Positions 27,952 to 39,800 of a DNA stretch of 64,000 nucleotides are shown here, piece after piece. The notes below the pieces were generated by a model. It worked only from the letters and a program-made list of their open reading frames with translations, was not told the DNA's origin and searched no databases. A program made the translations under genes and the position numbers. Each line of letters begins with the position of its first letter. The first letter of the stretch is position 1. The DNA comes from Aquamicrobium aerolatum DSM 21857 (GTDB taxonomy: Bacteria; Pseudomonadota; Alphaproteobacteria; Rhizobiales; Rhizobiaceae): NCBI RefSeq assembly GCF_900113935.1, contig NZ_FORF01000004.1:62001-126000 (forward strand). The letters run 5' to 3'.

Positions 27952-28911
27952 ATGGCGCAGACGCTGGATCAAACTGCCGCTGCCCAGCCGCCGCGCGAGG
28001 GGGAAGGGCTGGCTTCTTTCATCAGAAGCCGGATGGTCATTCTGGTGCCTTATCTTTGGCTGCTGGTGTTCTTTCTGATCCCGTTTGCCATCGTTTTCAA
28101 GATTTCGCTGTCGCAGTCGGCAATTTCCATGCCGCCTTACGCGCCCACTTTCGATGTGAGCGCTGGCTTCAGCGGATTGCTCGACAATCTGCGCGAACTC
28201 TCCTTCGACAATTATCTCTGGTTGCTGGACGACGCGCTTTATTTCAACGCGTATCTCTCCAGTGTCTGGATCGCGGCTGTCTCGACGTTTTTTGCCCTGC
28301 TGATCGGCTATCCGATGGCCTATGCGATGGCGCGCGCGCCCAGTTCGCTGCGGATGGTCCTGCTGATGCTGGTGATCCTGCCATTCTGGACCAGCTTCCT
28401 GATCCGCGTCTACGCATGGATCGGCATTCTCAAGCCGGAGGGGCTGCTCAACCAGTTTCTGATATGGGTCGGCATCATCGACACGCCCCTGCAGATTATG
28501 AACACGCATACGGCGATCTATATCGGGATCGTCTATTCCTACCTGCCATTCATGGTGCTGCCGCTTTATGCGTCGCTTGAAAAGATGGACTTCTCGCTGA
28601 TCGAGGCGGCGCAGGATCTTGGCTGCCCGCCAATTTCCGCCTTCTGGAAGATCACATTTCCGCTGTCGCTGCCCGGTGCGCTGGCAGGATGCCTGCTGGT
28701 GTTCATTCCGGCAGTCGGCGAGTTCGTCATCCCGGATCTGCTGGGAGGATCACAGACGCTGATGATCGGCAAGACGCTGTGGAACGAGTTCTTCGCAAAT
28801 CGCGACTGGCCGGTCGCGTCCGCCGTTGCCATCGTGTTGCTGCTGATACTGGTGGTGCCGATGATGTTCTTCCAGCGCGCGCAGGCGCGGGCGCAGGAAC
28901 AGGAGCGCTGA
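27952..28911 (+). CDS. potH: Polyamine ABC transporter permease (PotH-like)
   Basis: 319-residue inner-membrane subunit with six hydrophobic segments and the EAA loop EAAQDLGCPPISAFWKITFP, which docks the ATPase. The N-terminal segment VILVPYLWLLVFFLIPFAIV precedes a periplasmic loop. Followed after one base by the second permease. Confidence 0.94.
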   Translation: MAQTLDQTAAAQPPREGEGLASFIRSRMVILVPYLWLLVFFLIPFAIVFKISLSQSAISMPPYAPTFDVSAGFSGLLDNLRELSFDNYLWLLDDALYFNAYLSSVWIAAVSTFFALLIGYPMAYAMARAPSSLRMVLLMLVILPFWTSFLIRVYAWIGILKPEGLLNQFLIWVGIIDTPLQIMNTHTAIYIGIVYSYLPFMVLPLYASLEKMDFSLIEAAQDLGCPPISAFWKITFPLSLPGALAGCLLVFIPAVGEFVIPDLLGGSQTLMIGKTLWNEFFANRDWPVASAVAIVLLLILVVPMMFFQRAQARAQEQER

Positions 28912-28912
28912 C

Positions 28913-29731
28913 ATGCAGGGCAAACTCAGCCGTTTCAACATCGTCTCGCTGGTTTTCGGCTTCGCTTTTCTCTACCTGCCGATTGTTCTGCTGGTCATCT
29001 ACTCGTTCAACGCCTCAAGGCTGGTGACGGTCTGGGGAGGCTTTTCGACGCGCTGGTATGTGTCGTTGTTTTCCAACCAGCAACTGATCGACGCGGCCTG
29101 GGTGACGTTCCGCATTGCTGTCATCTCAGCCACCGTGGCGACGGTTCTCGGAACGATGGCCGCTCTGGCGCTGACCCGATATACGCGCTTTCGCGGTCGT
29201 TTCCTGTTTTCAGGTATGGTGTTTGCGCCGCTGGTCATGCCGGAAGTCATCACTGGGCTGTCGCTGCTGTTGCTGTTCGTGGCAATCGGGCTCGACCGTG
29301 GAATGTTCACCGTCACGCTCGCCCATGTCACTTTCTCGATGTGCTTTGTCGCAGTGGTCGTGCAATCGCGACTTCTCAGTTTCGACCGGTCGCTGGAAGA
29401 AGCCGCGATGGATCTTGGCGCGACCCCGACCAGAACCTTTTTCCATGTCACGTTGCCGGTGATCATGCCGGCTATCGTTTCAGGCTGGATGCTTGCCTTC
29501 ACCCTGTCGCTCGACGATCTGGTGATTGCCAGCTTCACCTCGGGGCCGGGGGCGACAACGCTGCCGATGCGCATCTACAGTCAGGTTCGTCTCGGCGTGA
29601 CGCCGGAAATCAACGCGGTATGCACTCTGCTGATTGCGTTCGTGACGGTCGGCGTGCTGACTGCCGCAATCGTCAACAAACGGCGCGATCTTCAGCGTCA
29701 GCGCGACGAACATGCGGCGTTGCGCGGTTGA
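28913..29731 (+). CDS. potI: Polyamine ABC transporter permease (PotI-like)
   Basis: 272-residue inner-membrane permease with six segments and the EAA motif EEAAMDLGATPTRTFFHVTL. The ATG follows the potH stop with a single base between, so the two are coupled. Last gene of the importer; the convergent AsmA-like gene ends 8 bases away. Confidence 0.94.
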   Translation: MQGKLSRFNIVSLVFGFAFLYLPIVLLVIYSFNASRLVTVWGGFSTRWYVSLFSNQQLIDAAWVTFRIAVISATVATVLGTMAALALTRYTRFRGRFLFSGMVFAPLVMPEVITGLSLLLLFVAIGLDRGMFTVTLAHVTFSMCFVAVVVQSRLLSFDRSLEEAAMDLGATPTRTFFHVTLPVIMPAIVSGWMLAFTLSLDDLVIASFTSGPGATTLPMRIYSQVRLGVTPEINAVCTLLIAFVTVGVLTAAIVNKRRDLQRQRDEHAALRG

Positions 29732-29738
29732 GCCTGAT

Positions 29739-31574
29739 TTATTCGAAGTCCGGGATCGACCACGCCGGCGAGATGAACGGCGCATCCCATGCGCCACCGA
29801 TGAAGAACGGCATCGTCGCGTCAGGCCCGATCTGGCCTTCCGCATCAAGCGACGAGAAATGTCCGGACAGGGCCAGCGCCCGGCTGAAATAGGGCGTGAT
29901 GCCCACGATCGAAATCACCTTCTGATCGAGCAGTATGTCGCCCTTTTCGATATGGGCGACGCCACCAACCACTTTGGCGCGTACCTCAAGGCTGCGAAAT
30001 GGCAAGGTTCCCCCACCGGCCTCGGCCAGTTGGAAGAAACCGCCATGCTGAAGGCGGTCGGTGAACTTCTTCAGGTCCAGCCCGGCGATGGAACCTTGGC
30101 CGATATTGGCGCTGATGGTGCCTTCGGCATTGCCCATCACGGTGTTCCAGTCTGTCCCGGCGCTTTTGAGCGTCAGTGAGGCAGATGCCCTGCCTTGAGG
30201 CAGGATGTTTTCCGCGCCGGCGACTTTCGCCATGGCCGATGCGTCCATGTCGTCAGCGACGAGGCGCATCTCGACAGTGTTGCTGTCCTCCACGGTGTCA
30301 ATGCGTATGCCAGCCTGAATGCTGCCGCCGAGCGTGTCGGCATCCGAAATGTCGAACGCGATCATCGTGCCTTTGACTTGCGCGGAGGCAGCAAGATTGC
30401 CGAGGGTGAGATAGCCGAGCCCCGCCGATTGCGCTGACAGCCGCAGATCAAGCGACATTTGCTTGGCAAAACCGGTGTCGATGGGTTCATAAATGTTGCC
30501 CGCGCCTGAGGCGATCGGAGCAAAAGCGCCCAGGAACGATCCAAGGTCGAGCTTGTCAAAGGCGAGTGTGCCGGAAATCGTCGGAAGGGCTTCGGCGAAG
30601 GAGATGTCGAGGACGCCCTTGCCGGCATTGCCACCAAGATTGAGATCGACCGCATCGAGACGCAGGCGCTTTGCGCTTCCTTGCAGGCGGCTTTCCAGCC
30701 CGATGGCACCAATTGCAGCGCCGGGTGCGATGTCGGTTTTCGACCATTCGAGCGCGCGGCGCACCGACGAGGAGGAAAAAGCCAGCTGCCCGTCGAAATG
30801 CGCGTCACCGTAAAGGTTCGCCGTGCCGTCGAACGACAGGTCGAGGAGAGACGACTTCAAACTTGCCTTGATCGGCGTGCTTCCACCCGCCAGAAGGATA
30901 AGAGGCTGACCGCTGGCCTCGACATTGATGTGTTCGCCACGCCAGATTCCCGTCGCGGTAAGCCGGCCTGGCCGGTTCAGCGATGGCCAGACCACACGGC
31001 CGTTCAGACTGGTGATGCCCTCGCTGGTGTCGCCGTTGACAAGCGCGATGCGCCCTTCAGAAAACTCCACAGTGCCAAAATCGTCGGATGGCAGGACCGA
31101 AAGGTCGGACAGCGCCTGATCATTGCCGATGATCGCCCGCACAGAACTGATGGCTCGCGTCATGCGGCCACCACCGGGCGAGGCCGGCAGGTCGAGCACC
31201 GAGCCGCGGACGGTCAGGCGCAGCAGAGGACGGTGCATCGCCATCGAAGAAATCGAGACATTGCCGCGCAAGGCGGCAAACAGCGACAGGGTAACGTCCA
31301 GACGGTCTGCTTCCAGCACAGCCGGAGCTTCCGGGTTTGACCATTCCCGGAACGACACATTGTCCAGCGTTGCCTTGAATGTCGGCCAGACGTCGATCAC
31401 CGGTGCCTTGCCGAGCGAAACGCGATAGCCGCTCCACAGGGACAGTTCGAGCGCGATACGATCCTGAACCAGCCGGGTGGAGGCAAGCCATGGCAGGGTA
31501 ACGGTGACGGCTAAAACAGCCAGAACCAGGCCCGCCAGCGCGACCGCACCTTTTTTCACAAACGACGAACGCAT
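29739..31574 (-). CDS. AsmA-family protein
   Basis: 611-residue envelope protein with one N-terminal membrane anchor (AVALAGLVLAVLAVTVTLPW) and a long beta-rich periplasmic region. The C-terminal part resembles the AsmA_2 region (GQGSIAGLDLKKF, near residue 505), where AsmA-like proteins share the DG.G..GLDL motif. AsmA-like proteins are thought to act in outer-membrane lipid or protein assembly; the exact role here is not known. The ATG at 31574 is preferred to a TTG one codon upstream. Convergent with potI and divergent from the acetoacetyl-CoA synthetase gene. Confidence 0.82.
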   Translation of the reverse strand: MRSSFVKKGAVALAGLVLAVLAVTVTLPWLASTRLVQDRIALELSLWSGYRVSLGKAPVIDVWPTFKATLDNVSFREWSNPEAPAVLEADRLDVTLSLFAALRGNVSISSMAMHRPLLRLTVRGSVLDLPASPGGGRMTRAISSVRAIIGNDQALSDLSVLPSDDFGTVEFSEGRIALVNGDTSEGITSLNGRVVWPSLNRPGRLTATGIWRGEHINVEASGQPLILLAGGSTPIKASLKSSLLDLSFDGTANLYGDAHFDGQLAFSSSSVRRALEWSKTDIAPGAAIGAIGLESRLQGSAKRLRLDAVDLNLGGNAGKGVLDISFAEALPTISGTLAFDKLDLGSFLGAFAPIASGAGNIYEPIDTGFAKQMSLDLRLSAQSAGLGYLTLGNLAASAQVKGTMIAFDISDADTLGGSIQAGIRIDTVEDSNTVEMRLVADDMDASAMAKVAGAENILPQGRASASLTLKSAGTDWNTVMGNAEGTISANIGQGSIAGLDLKKFTDRLQHGGFFQLAEAGGGTLPFRSLEVRAKVVGGVAHIEKGDILLDQKVISIVGITPYFSRALALSGHFSSLDAEGQIGPDATMPFFIGGAWDAPFISPAWSIPDFE

Positions 31575-31861
31575 CAAAACCTGCCGCTTCCACGTGCCAT
31601 CGCAGCACGCACCCCGTTGCTACCCAATACGCAAGGGGGGTCCATTTCAACCTTTTATGGCACAGCCATGGCTTTTTCCAATGTCTGGCCATTTTGCCGA
31701 CGAACCGCAACAGGCCGACGCGACAGACAAGCCGATGGCGCGGCCGATGAGGTATTTTCCGCACCTTGCAAGTGGCTGGTCCGATATGCTTAACCGTGCA
31801 GGAAACATCTGGCTGCGGCACTGTGCCTGCGGGCGCTGGAAAGCTATTCAGGAGGACTTGC

Positions 31862-33820
<1,959 letters not shown>

Positions 33821-33869
33821 GCCACTAGTCGCCGCCAAGCCGGAAAACACGGTTAAAGAAGAGTAACGA

Positions 33870-33915
33870 GAAAATTTACCTCGTCTTCACAGAGGATACG
33901 ATTGGGTAAATTTTC
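33870..33915. repeat. Perfect 11-bp inverted repeat downstream of acsA2
   Basis: GAAAATTTACC (33870-33880) and GGTAAATTTTC (33905-33915) are exact complements with 24 bases between them. The repeat lies in the 415-base spacer between acsA2 and fbpA. No T-run; function unknown. Confidence 0.6.
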
Positions 33916-34036
33916 ACGGCTACGGTAAGGACTCGTTAATATCTGGCAGCGATATTTATCCGCAACTTGAGGGGGGATTTTCGCTCTTTTGGAGCGGGGT
34001 TCGCTCAAGCCTTGTGTGACAGCCTTTCTGAACTCC

Positions 34037-34065
34037 GGCGCTTCTGTGAGGCGCCTTTTTCTTTT
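34037..34065 (+). terminator. Terminator-like hairpin with long T-tract in the acsA2-fbpA spacer
   Basis: GGCGC (34037-34041) pairs with GCGCC (34051-34055), followed by TTTTTCTTTT. The stem is short but GC-only and the T-tract is strong. It may end the acsA2 transcript or a small RNA from the preceding structured 100 bases. Confidence 0.55.
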
Positions 34066-34121
34066 GGCCGCCCTTTATCCAAAGGCGCGTCAAAACACCG
34101 GCCCCGGTACTGGACCAATCT

Positions 34122-34136
34122 TGATAATAACAATCA
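34122..34136. promoter_or_regulatory. IRO-box-like site (TGA-N9-TCA) upstream of fbpA
   Basis: TGATAATAACAATCA matches the TGA-N9-TCA iron-responsive operator bound by RirA in rhizobia. It lies 100 bases before the fbpA start in an AT-rich patch. The motif is short and can occur by chance, but its place ahead of an iron-uptake gene supports it. Confidence 0.5.
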
Positions 34137-34235
34137 GGTATTGTACGGCTCTTCCAGTCGCGTAGCCCTTTTCGCAGCCAGCGCGATGAACCCTGACACT
34201 GTCCTCCACCTTTGACCTGGAACGGGAGCATCATC

Positions 34236-35222
34236 ATGAAAAAGTTTCTTGCGGGCTGCGTGGCGCTTGCACTGAGCATGCCGGCCGCGGCGCTGGCCGA
34301 AGAGCTCGTCATTTATTCGGGCCGCGGTGAGTCGCTTGTCGCGCCGATCATCGCACAGTTTGAAGCCGACACCGGCATCAAGGCAAATGTCCGCTATGCC
34401 GGCACGTCCGAGCTTGCGACGCTGCTTCAGGAAGAGGGCGGACAGTCTCCTGCAGACGTCTTCTGGGCGCAGGATGGTGGCTCGCTGGGTGCGATCGCGC
34501 CGTTGTTTGCCGATCTCCCGGCCGAGGTGAATGAGGGCGTCGCTCCCGCATTCCGCAATGTCAACAACAAGTGGGCACCGACCAGCGGCCGCTCGCGCAC
34601 ACTGGTCTATTCGACGGAACGCGTTGCCGACGCCGATATGCCAGCCTCGATCACCGATCTTACGAACGAGAAGTACAAGGGCCGCGTTGCATGGGCGCCG
34701 ACCAACGGTTCGTTCCAGGCTTTCGTGACGGCGTTCCGTGTCGCTCACGGTGATGATGCGGCCAAGACGTGGCTTGAGGGCATGATCGCCAACGACGCCA
34801 AGGTCTACCGCAACAATGGCACACAGATCGAAGCGATTGCGAATGGCGAAGTCGATTTCGGCCTGGTGAACAACTACTATCTCGGTCGCTACATTGCCCG
34901 CGATGACAAGTTCCCTGTTGCACAGACGCATTTTCAGGCGGGCGACATTGGCAACCTGCTGAACGTGGCTGGCGCCGGCATCGTTGCTGCCAGCGACAAT
35001 CAGGAAACTGCCCGTAAATTCATCGATTATCTGCTGTCGACGACCGCCCAGCAGTACATCACCTTGCAGGGCAACGAATATCCTGTCGTGCCGGGCATCA
35101 TCGGCAATGCGACGCTCGAGCCGTTTGCAAAGCTGCAGGAGATCAGCCCGAAGATCGACATCGACCAGATCAGCGATCTTGAGGGCACCTTGGCGCTGCT
35201 GCGCGAGGTCGGCCTGCTCTGA
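34236..35222 (+). CDS. fbpA: Ferric iron ABC transporter substrate-binding protein (FbpA/AfuA-like)
   Basis: 328-residue periplasmic protein. The signal peptide MKKFLAGCVALALSMPAAAL is cut before EELVIYSGRGESLVAPI. The iron-binding tyrosine pair is visible in VNNYYLGRYI, and the Gly-rich APTNGSFQAF motif is typical of the FbpA family. The start at 34236 has GGGAG eight bases upstream; an upstream ATG at 34212 is not supported. Followed 5 bases later by the permease. A preceding IRO-like box suggests iron-responsive control. Confidence 0.92.
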   Translation: MKKFLAGCVALALSMPAAALAEELVIYSGRGESLVAPIIAQFEADTGIKANVRYAGTSELATLLQEEGGQSPADVFWAQDGGSLGAIAPLFADLPAEVNEGVAPAFRNVNNKWAPTSGRSRTLVYSTERVADADMPASITDLTNEKYKGRVAWAPTNGSFQAFVTAFRVAHGDDAAKTWLEGMIANDAKVYRNNGTQIEAIANGEVDFGLVNNYYLGRYIARDDKFPVAQTHFQAGDIGNLLNVAGAGIVAASDNQETARKFIDYLLSTTAQQYITLQGNEYPVVPGIIGNATLEPFAKLQEISPKIDIDQISDLEGTLALLREVGLL

Positions 35223-35227
35223 GCACC

Positions 35228-36802
35228 GTGACTGATATTGCCGGGCCGTCGCTCAAGCGGCGGCCCTCGGCTCTTCTGCTCATCCCTGCCGCGCTCGTTG
35301 CGGCGGGGATGTTGCTGCCTATGGTCTATCTGCTCGCGCGTGCCCTTGAGGCCGATGCCGCGACGCTGGTGGATATTGTATTTCGCGAGCGCAACCTGCG
35401 GCTCTTGTCGAATACGCTGTTGCTGACGCTGAGCGTTCTGGCGCTGACCACGCTGATCGCATTGCCCTTTGCCTGGCTGGTCACGCGCAGCGATCTGAAA
35501 TTTCGCAAGTTTCATGCGATCATGGGCGTCCTGCCGCTGGCCGTGCCTGGCTATGTGATGGCCTATGCCCTGATGGGGTTGTCCGGCTATTACGGGTTCG
35601 CCAATCATTATTTTGGGATACGCCTGCCGCGCCCTGAGGGGCTTTCCGGCTCGGCGATTGCCCTGTCGCTTTACACTTTCCCCTATCTGTTTCTCAATTT
35701 GCGCGCTTCGATGCTGGGACTGGATCCGAGCCTTGAAGAGTCAGCGCGCAGTCTTGGACGCACGCCGTGGCAGACATTCGTCTCCGTCGTGCTGCCAAAC
35801 ATCCGACCAGCGCTCCTGTCGGGCTGGCTGGTCATTGCCCTTTACGTGCTTGGGGATTTCGGCGTCATTGCGCTGATGCGCTACGAGGTCTTCAGCTACG
35901 CGATCTTCACGCAATATTCCGGGGCGTTCGACCGGGTCTATGCAGCATGGCTTTCGCTGATGCTGATGGCGGTGACACTGTCCTTCGTGCTGATTGATGC
36001 GCGCCTGCGCGGCCAGCGCTATGCGCGGGTCGGCAAGGGCACAGCACGGCCGGCAGTGCCGGTGGCGCTGGGACGTGCGACGCCGCTGGCATGGCTGTTC
36101 GTTCTGCTCGTCTATGCCACGTCGCTTGGACTGCCACTGGTCGTGATCATCTTCTGGATGGGACAGACAGACACCGTGGTGGATCTGATGGAGGTCGCGG
36201 GTGCCTTTTACCGCACCACTGCCGTGGCTTTGCCTGCTGCTGCCATTGCGACGGCTCTGGCGCTGCCGGTCGTGTATCTGACGGTCCGGTTCCCGTCGCG
36301 CGCTTCATCCGCACTCGACCGGCTGGTCTATCTCGGCTACTCGGTACCGCCATTGGCTTTCGCGCTGTCGATGGCATTCTTTGCCCTGCGGGCCGCGCCT
36401 TTCCTCTACCAGAGCCTGCCATTGTTGCTCTTTGCCTATGCCATGACTTTCCTGGCGCTGGCGATCGGCCCGATCCGCAGCCGCTTGCTGCAGATTGGAC
36501 CGCGTTACGAGGAAGTGTCGCGTTCGCTCGGCCATAGTGGATTTGCATCGTTCATGCTGACGACCTTCCCGCTGTTGCGGCGCTCGCTCGTGTCCGGCGG
36601 TCTTTTGGTATTCATCATGGTCGTGAAGGAACTGCCGATCACCTTCCTGCTGGCCCCAATCGGCTACAGCACTTTGTCGACGGCGGTATTCAGCCGCACG
36701 TCTGAAGGCATGATGGTGGAAGCTGCGCCCTATGCGCTGGCGATCGTGCTGTTTGCGAGTCTGTTTGTCGGACTGATCCTGCGCCACGAGGGGCAGCGCT
36801 AG
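35228..36802 (+). CDS. fbpB: Ferric iron ABC transporter permease (FbpB-like, fused dimer type)
   Basis: 524-residue permease made of two tandem BPD-transport domains with about twelve membrane segments. Two ATPase-docking loops are visible: LEESARSLGRTPWQTFVSVVL in the first half and YEEVSRSLGHSGFASFMLTT in the second. This double-length form is normal for FbpB/AfuB. No fbpC ATPase follows; the next gene is convergent and unrelated, so the ATPase must be encoded elsewhere or shared. Confidence 0.91.
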   Translation: MTDIAGPSLKRRPSALLLIPAALVAAGMLLPMVYLLARALEADAATLVDIVFRERNLRLLSNTLLLTLSVLALTTLIALPFAWLVTRSDLKFRKFHAIMGVLPLAVPGYVMAYALMGLSGYYGFANHYFGIRLPRPEGLSGSAIALSLYTFPYLFLNLRASMLGLDPSLEESARSLGRTPWQTFVSVVLPNIRPALLSGWLVIALYVLGDFGVIALMRYEVFSYAIFTQYSGAFDRVYAAWLSLMLMAVTLSFVLIDARLRGQRYARVGKGTARPAVPVALGRATPLAWLFVLLVYATSLGLPLVVIIFWMGQTDTVVDLMEVAGAFYRTTAVALPAAAIATALALPVVYLTVRFPSRASSALDRLVYLGYSVPPLAFALSMAFFALRAAPFLYQSLPLLLFAYAMTFLALAIGPIRSRLLQIGPRYEEVSRSLGHSGFASFMLTTFPLLRRSLVSGGLLVFIMVVKELPITFLLAPIGYSTLSTAVFSRTSEGMMVEAAPYALAIVLFASLFVGLILRHEGQR

Positions 36803-36837
36803 AGCAATTCCGCGATTCGAGGAAAAGCGGAAATGCT
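36803..36837. repeat. Intergenic palindromic repeat between convergent genes
   Basis: AGCAATTCCGC (36803-36813) pairs with GCGGAAATGCT (36827-36837) with one mismatch. It resembles short palindromic intergenic repeats common in Mesorhizobium-like genomes. It fills most of the 47 bases between fbpB and the PdhS-like kinase. Confidence 0.55.
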
Positions 36838-36849
36838 TTAATCTGGCCG

Positions 36850-39800
36850 CTATTCGGCCAGTACGCGCGTCGATGGAAAAGTGACTTCCACCAGCGTGCC
36901 TTCGCCGGGGGTGGAGGCAATGACGAACTTGGCGCGATTTGCCTCGACCATTGCCTTGGTCAGCGGCAGGCCAAGCCCGGTGCCATCATGGCGGCCACGC
37001 TTCAACGCGTTGATCTGCTTGAACGGCTTCAGCGCCTGATCGATCTCGGACAGCGTCATCCCGATGCCGGTATCGCGCACCCGCATGACAACTTCACCGG
37101 ATGGCTCGTAGGACGTCGATACGATCACCTGTCCGCCCGCCTGGGTGTAACGGATCGCATTTGACAGAAGGTTGAGCGCGATCTGGCGCACACTGCGCAG
37201 GTCTGCCACCACTTCCGGCAGGCGCGACGACAGGCTCGAGCGGATGATCACCCGCTCGCGATTGGCCTGCGGCTGCATCATCGCGACGCATTCGGCCAAT
37301 GTGTCGTTAAGCGAGACGGACTCGTAGTTCATCTCCTGCTCGCCGGCCTCGATCTTGGAAATGTCGAGAAGGTCGTTGACGAGATCGAGGACATGATTGC
37401 CCGACTTGTTGATGTCGCGCAGATAGTCGCGATAGCGGTCGGAGCCGATCGGGCCGAACTTCTCGTCCATCATTAGCTCGGAAAAACCGATGATCGCATT
37501 GAGCGGCGTGCGAATTTCATGGCTCACGCGCGCCAGAAACTCGGTCTTTTGCGAAGATGAACGCTCGGCGACGGCTCGTGCCTGGGTCAGTTCTTCCTCG
37601 GCGCGTTTCCACTGGGTGATGTCACGCACGACAGCGCAGTAGCCGCTGTCATCGGGCAGGCGACCGATGGTCATGAACAATGGGATATAGCCACCTTCCG
37701 CCTCGCGTCCGATGACCTCACGCCCGTCATTAAGCACGCTGGCGACGCCGTTGTCGGACAGGCCGGCAAGATAGTCGGATGCCGATTTCTGGCTTTCGAC
37801 GGCAAAAAGCGACGCAAAAGGCTGACCTTCCACGGCCGCACTGTCGACCCCAAACAGGGCTTCTGCAGGATGGCTGATGCTTCGGATCGTGTTGTCGCGG
37901 GTGATCAGCACCACACCGTCGGTGGCGGTGTCGATGATCGTGCGCATTTCAGCGACACGTTTTTCCAGCGCCGCAAATTCTGCGGTCGAGGTTGCCACGT
38001 CAGCGGGTGCAAACATTTGCGCCGAAACTTGAGGCGATTCGATTTCAGATTGCGGATCGGCGATGGCAGATCGCGCCGCCTTATTTGACGGAACCTTCGT
38101 CACCGACAGCAGCAGCGCCGAGCGGTCTTGCCAGCGGACCGACTGAAGGTGCGCTTCAACCGCGATGGTATCGTCGGAAGCTGTGCGCAGCAGTGGCCTG
38201 CGTTCACGTTCCGCCTCATCGCCGCTTGCCGGGTCGGCGAACAGATGATCCAGCCCACCGGCGCGACGGATGTGATCCAGGTTGTCAAAGCCGGTGAGAG
38301 CCAGAAACGCCGCATTGGCGAAGTAAAGCTCATCGCCGGCATGAACCAGAATTGCCAGAGGCAGACCGGACAGGAAGTCGGGATCAAGCGATTGCTGATG
38401 GCGGCCGAGGGAGAATGCCGACGGCATGACGCCGTGGCTATCAGGCTGCCAGCTGGGCGCCGGCGGCTGCGGGTGGTCGGAGGTTGGTGCAGGAGGGCTG
38501 GCTTCCTCCGGTGCGGGCACGTCCGGCGAGGCTGCTACATCCTCATCAGCGGGTTTGGTCGGATGGGACGGAGTGCCTGCTTTCGCCTGATCGTAGTCTT
38601 CGCTCAAACGCCGCCGGATTTCTTCCAGCGCGTTGCGATCGCCAGCGGAAAGCTGCGGGCCATGAACAGAATCAGCAGTTCCGGAACGGCGCTCGGCAAG
38701 ACGGATCACCTTATCGCTTTGACGCCGCTCGGGGCTGTCTGAAATCGACAGAACCGGCTTTTCGCCGTGATAGGGATCGGTGTCGCTGAGTTGTGCCGGA
38801 GTCTCGCCTGCTTCGGCTGGAGGAGGGGAGCTGGAAGCGTCCGGCTGAATCTCCGGGGCCGGTTTTGCTATCGCTTCGGCTGCGCGCAGGACACCGAAAC
38901 CGCGAAAGCCCTCGAATTCGCGGCTGCGGCTGTAGGTCGGCAGCGCTGCGAGGTCTACGGGCGCGACCAGTTCGCTATCGGCCAGCGGCCAATTGACGGT
39001 ACGGCCTGACCAGGTGTCGCGCCGCTGAAGCAGCGTCGCAACGTCGCCGTCCGGGTCGAGGCCAAGGCTGTCGGAAACTTCCAGGAACGGTTTCCCGATC
39101 AGCTCGGTTGTGTGCGCACTGACCTGCTGAAGAAATTCTGGCGACATGAATGTCAGCCGATCTTCATTGTCGGTGCGCCAGATGAACCGCAGCGGCGCAG
39201 CGGCTGCCTTCTCAGGCTGACTGTTGTCATGCCGGCCGATGGACGCCGGCTCGCCTGACCGGCGTTGCGGCAGGTTGCTGTCTTCGCGGATGCGCTCGAT
39301 CAGGTCTGATTCGGAGGGTTCTGGAAGGCCGCTGTCGCCGCTCGACGTTTCGGCTTGCGCCGGCGGGTCGAGAAGCGCGTCGATGGCAATCAGAAGATGC
39401 AGGCGCGGCTCGTCGACAAGCCGCGCGATCCCGGCGGGGATGCGTCCCCCATGCGCCGCGACGGGGCGCTTCACCAGCCGGTCGCTTTCATGGGCCACCT
39501 CGGCAACAAGCCGGTGAAGCGTTTCGCTGCCGATGCCCAGTTCATCGAAGCCTTCAGTGGCTGCCGTGACCTGAGCGTCGGCATCGATCAGCGCAGCAAA
39601 ATAGCCCGCTTCCTCAAACCCCTCGATAATGCGCAAGTGGACATCGCCGGCATCAGGAGCCTGGTTGGCCACGGCAAGAAGCAAGGCCTGCTCTCCGCCT
39701 GGCAGTCGCAGCGAATTGACCTCCACAGCGACCGTGCGGCTGACGAGGTCGGTCGCAAGGCGCACAGCCAGAGTTCTGTTTCGAACGGTGTGTGGAAAGC

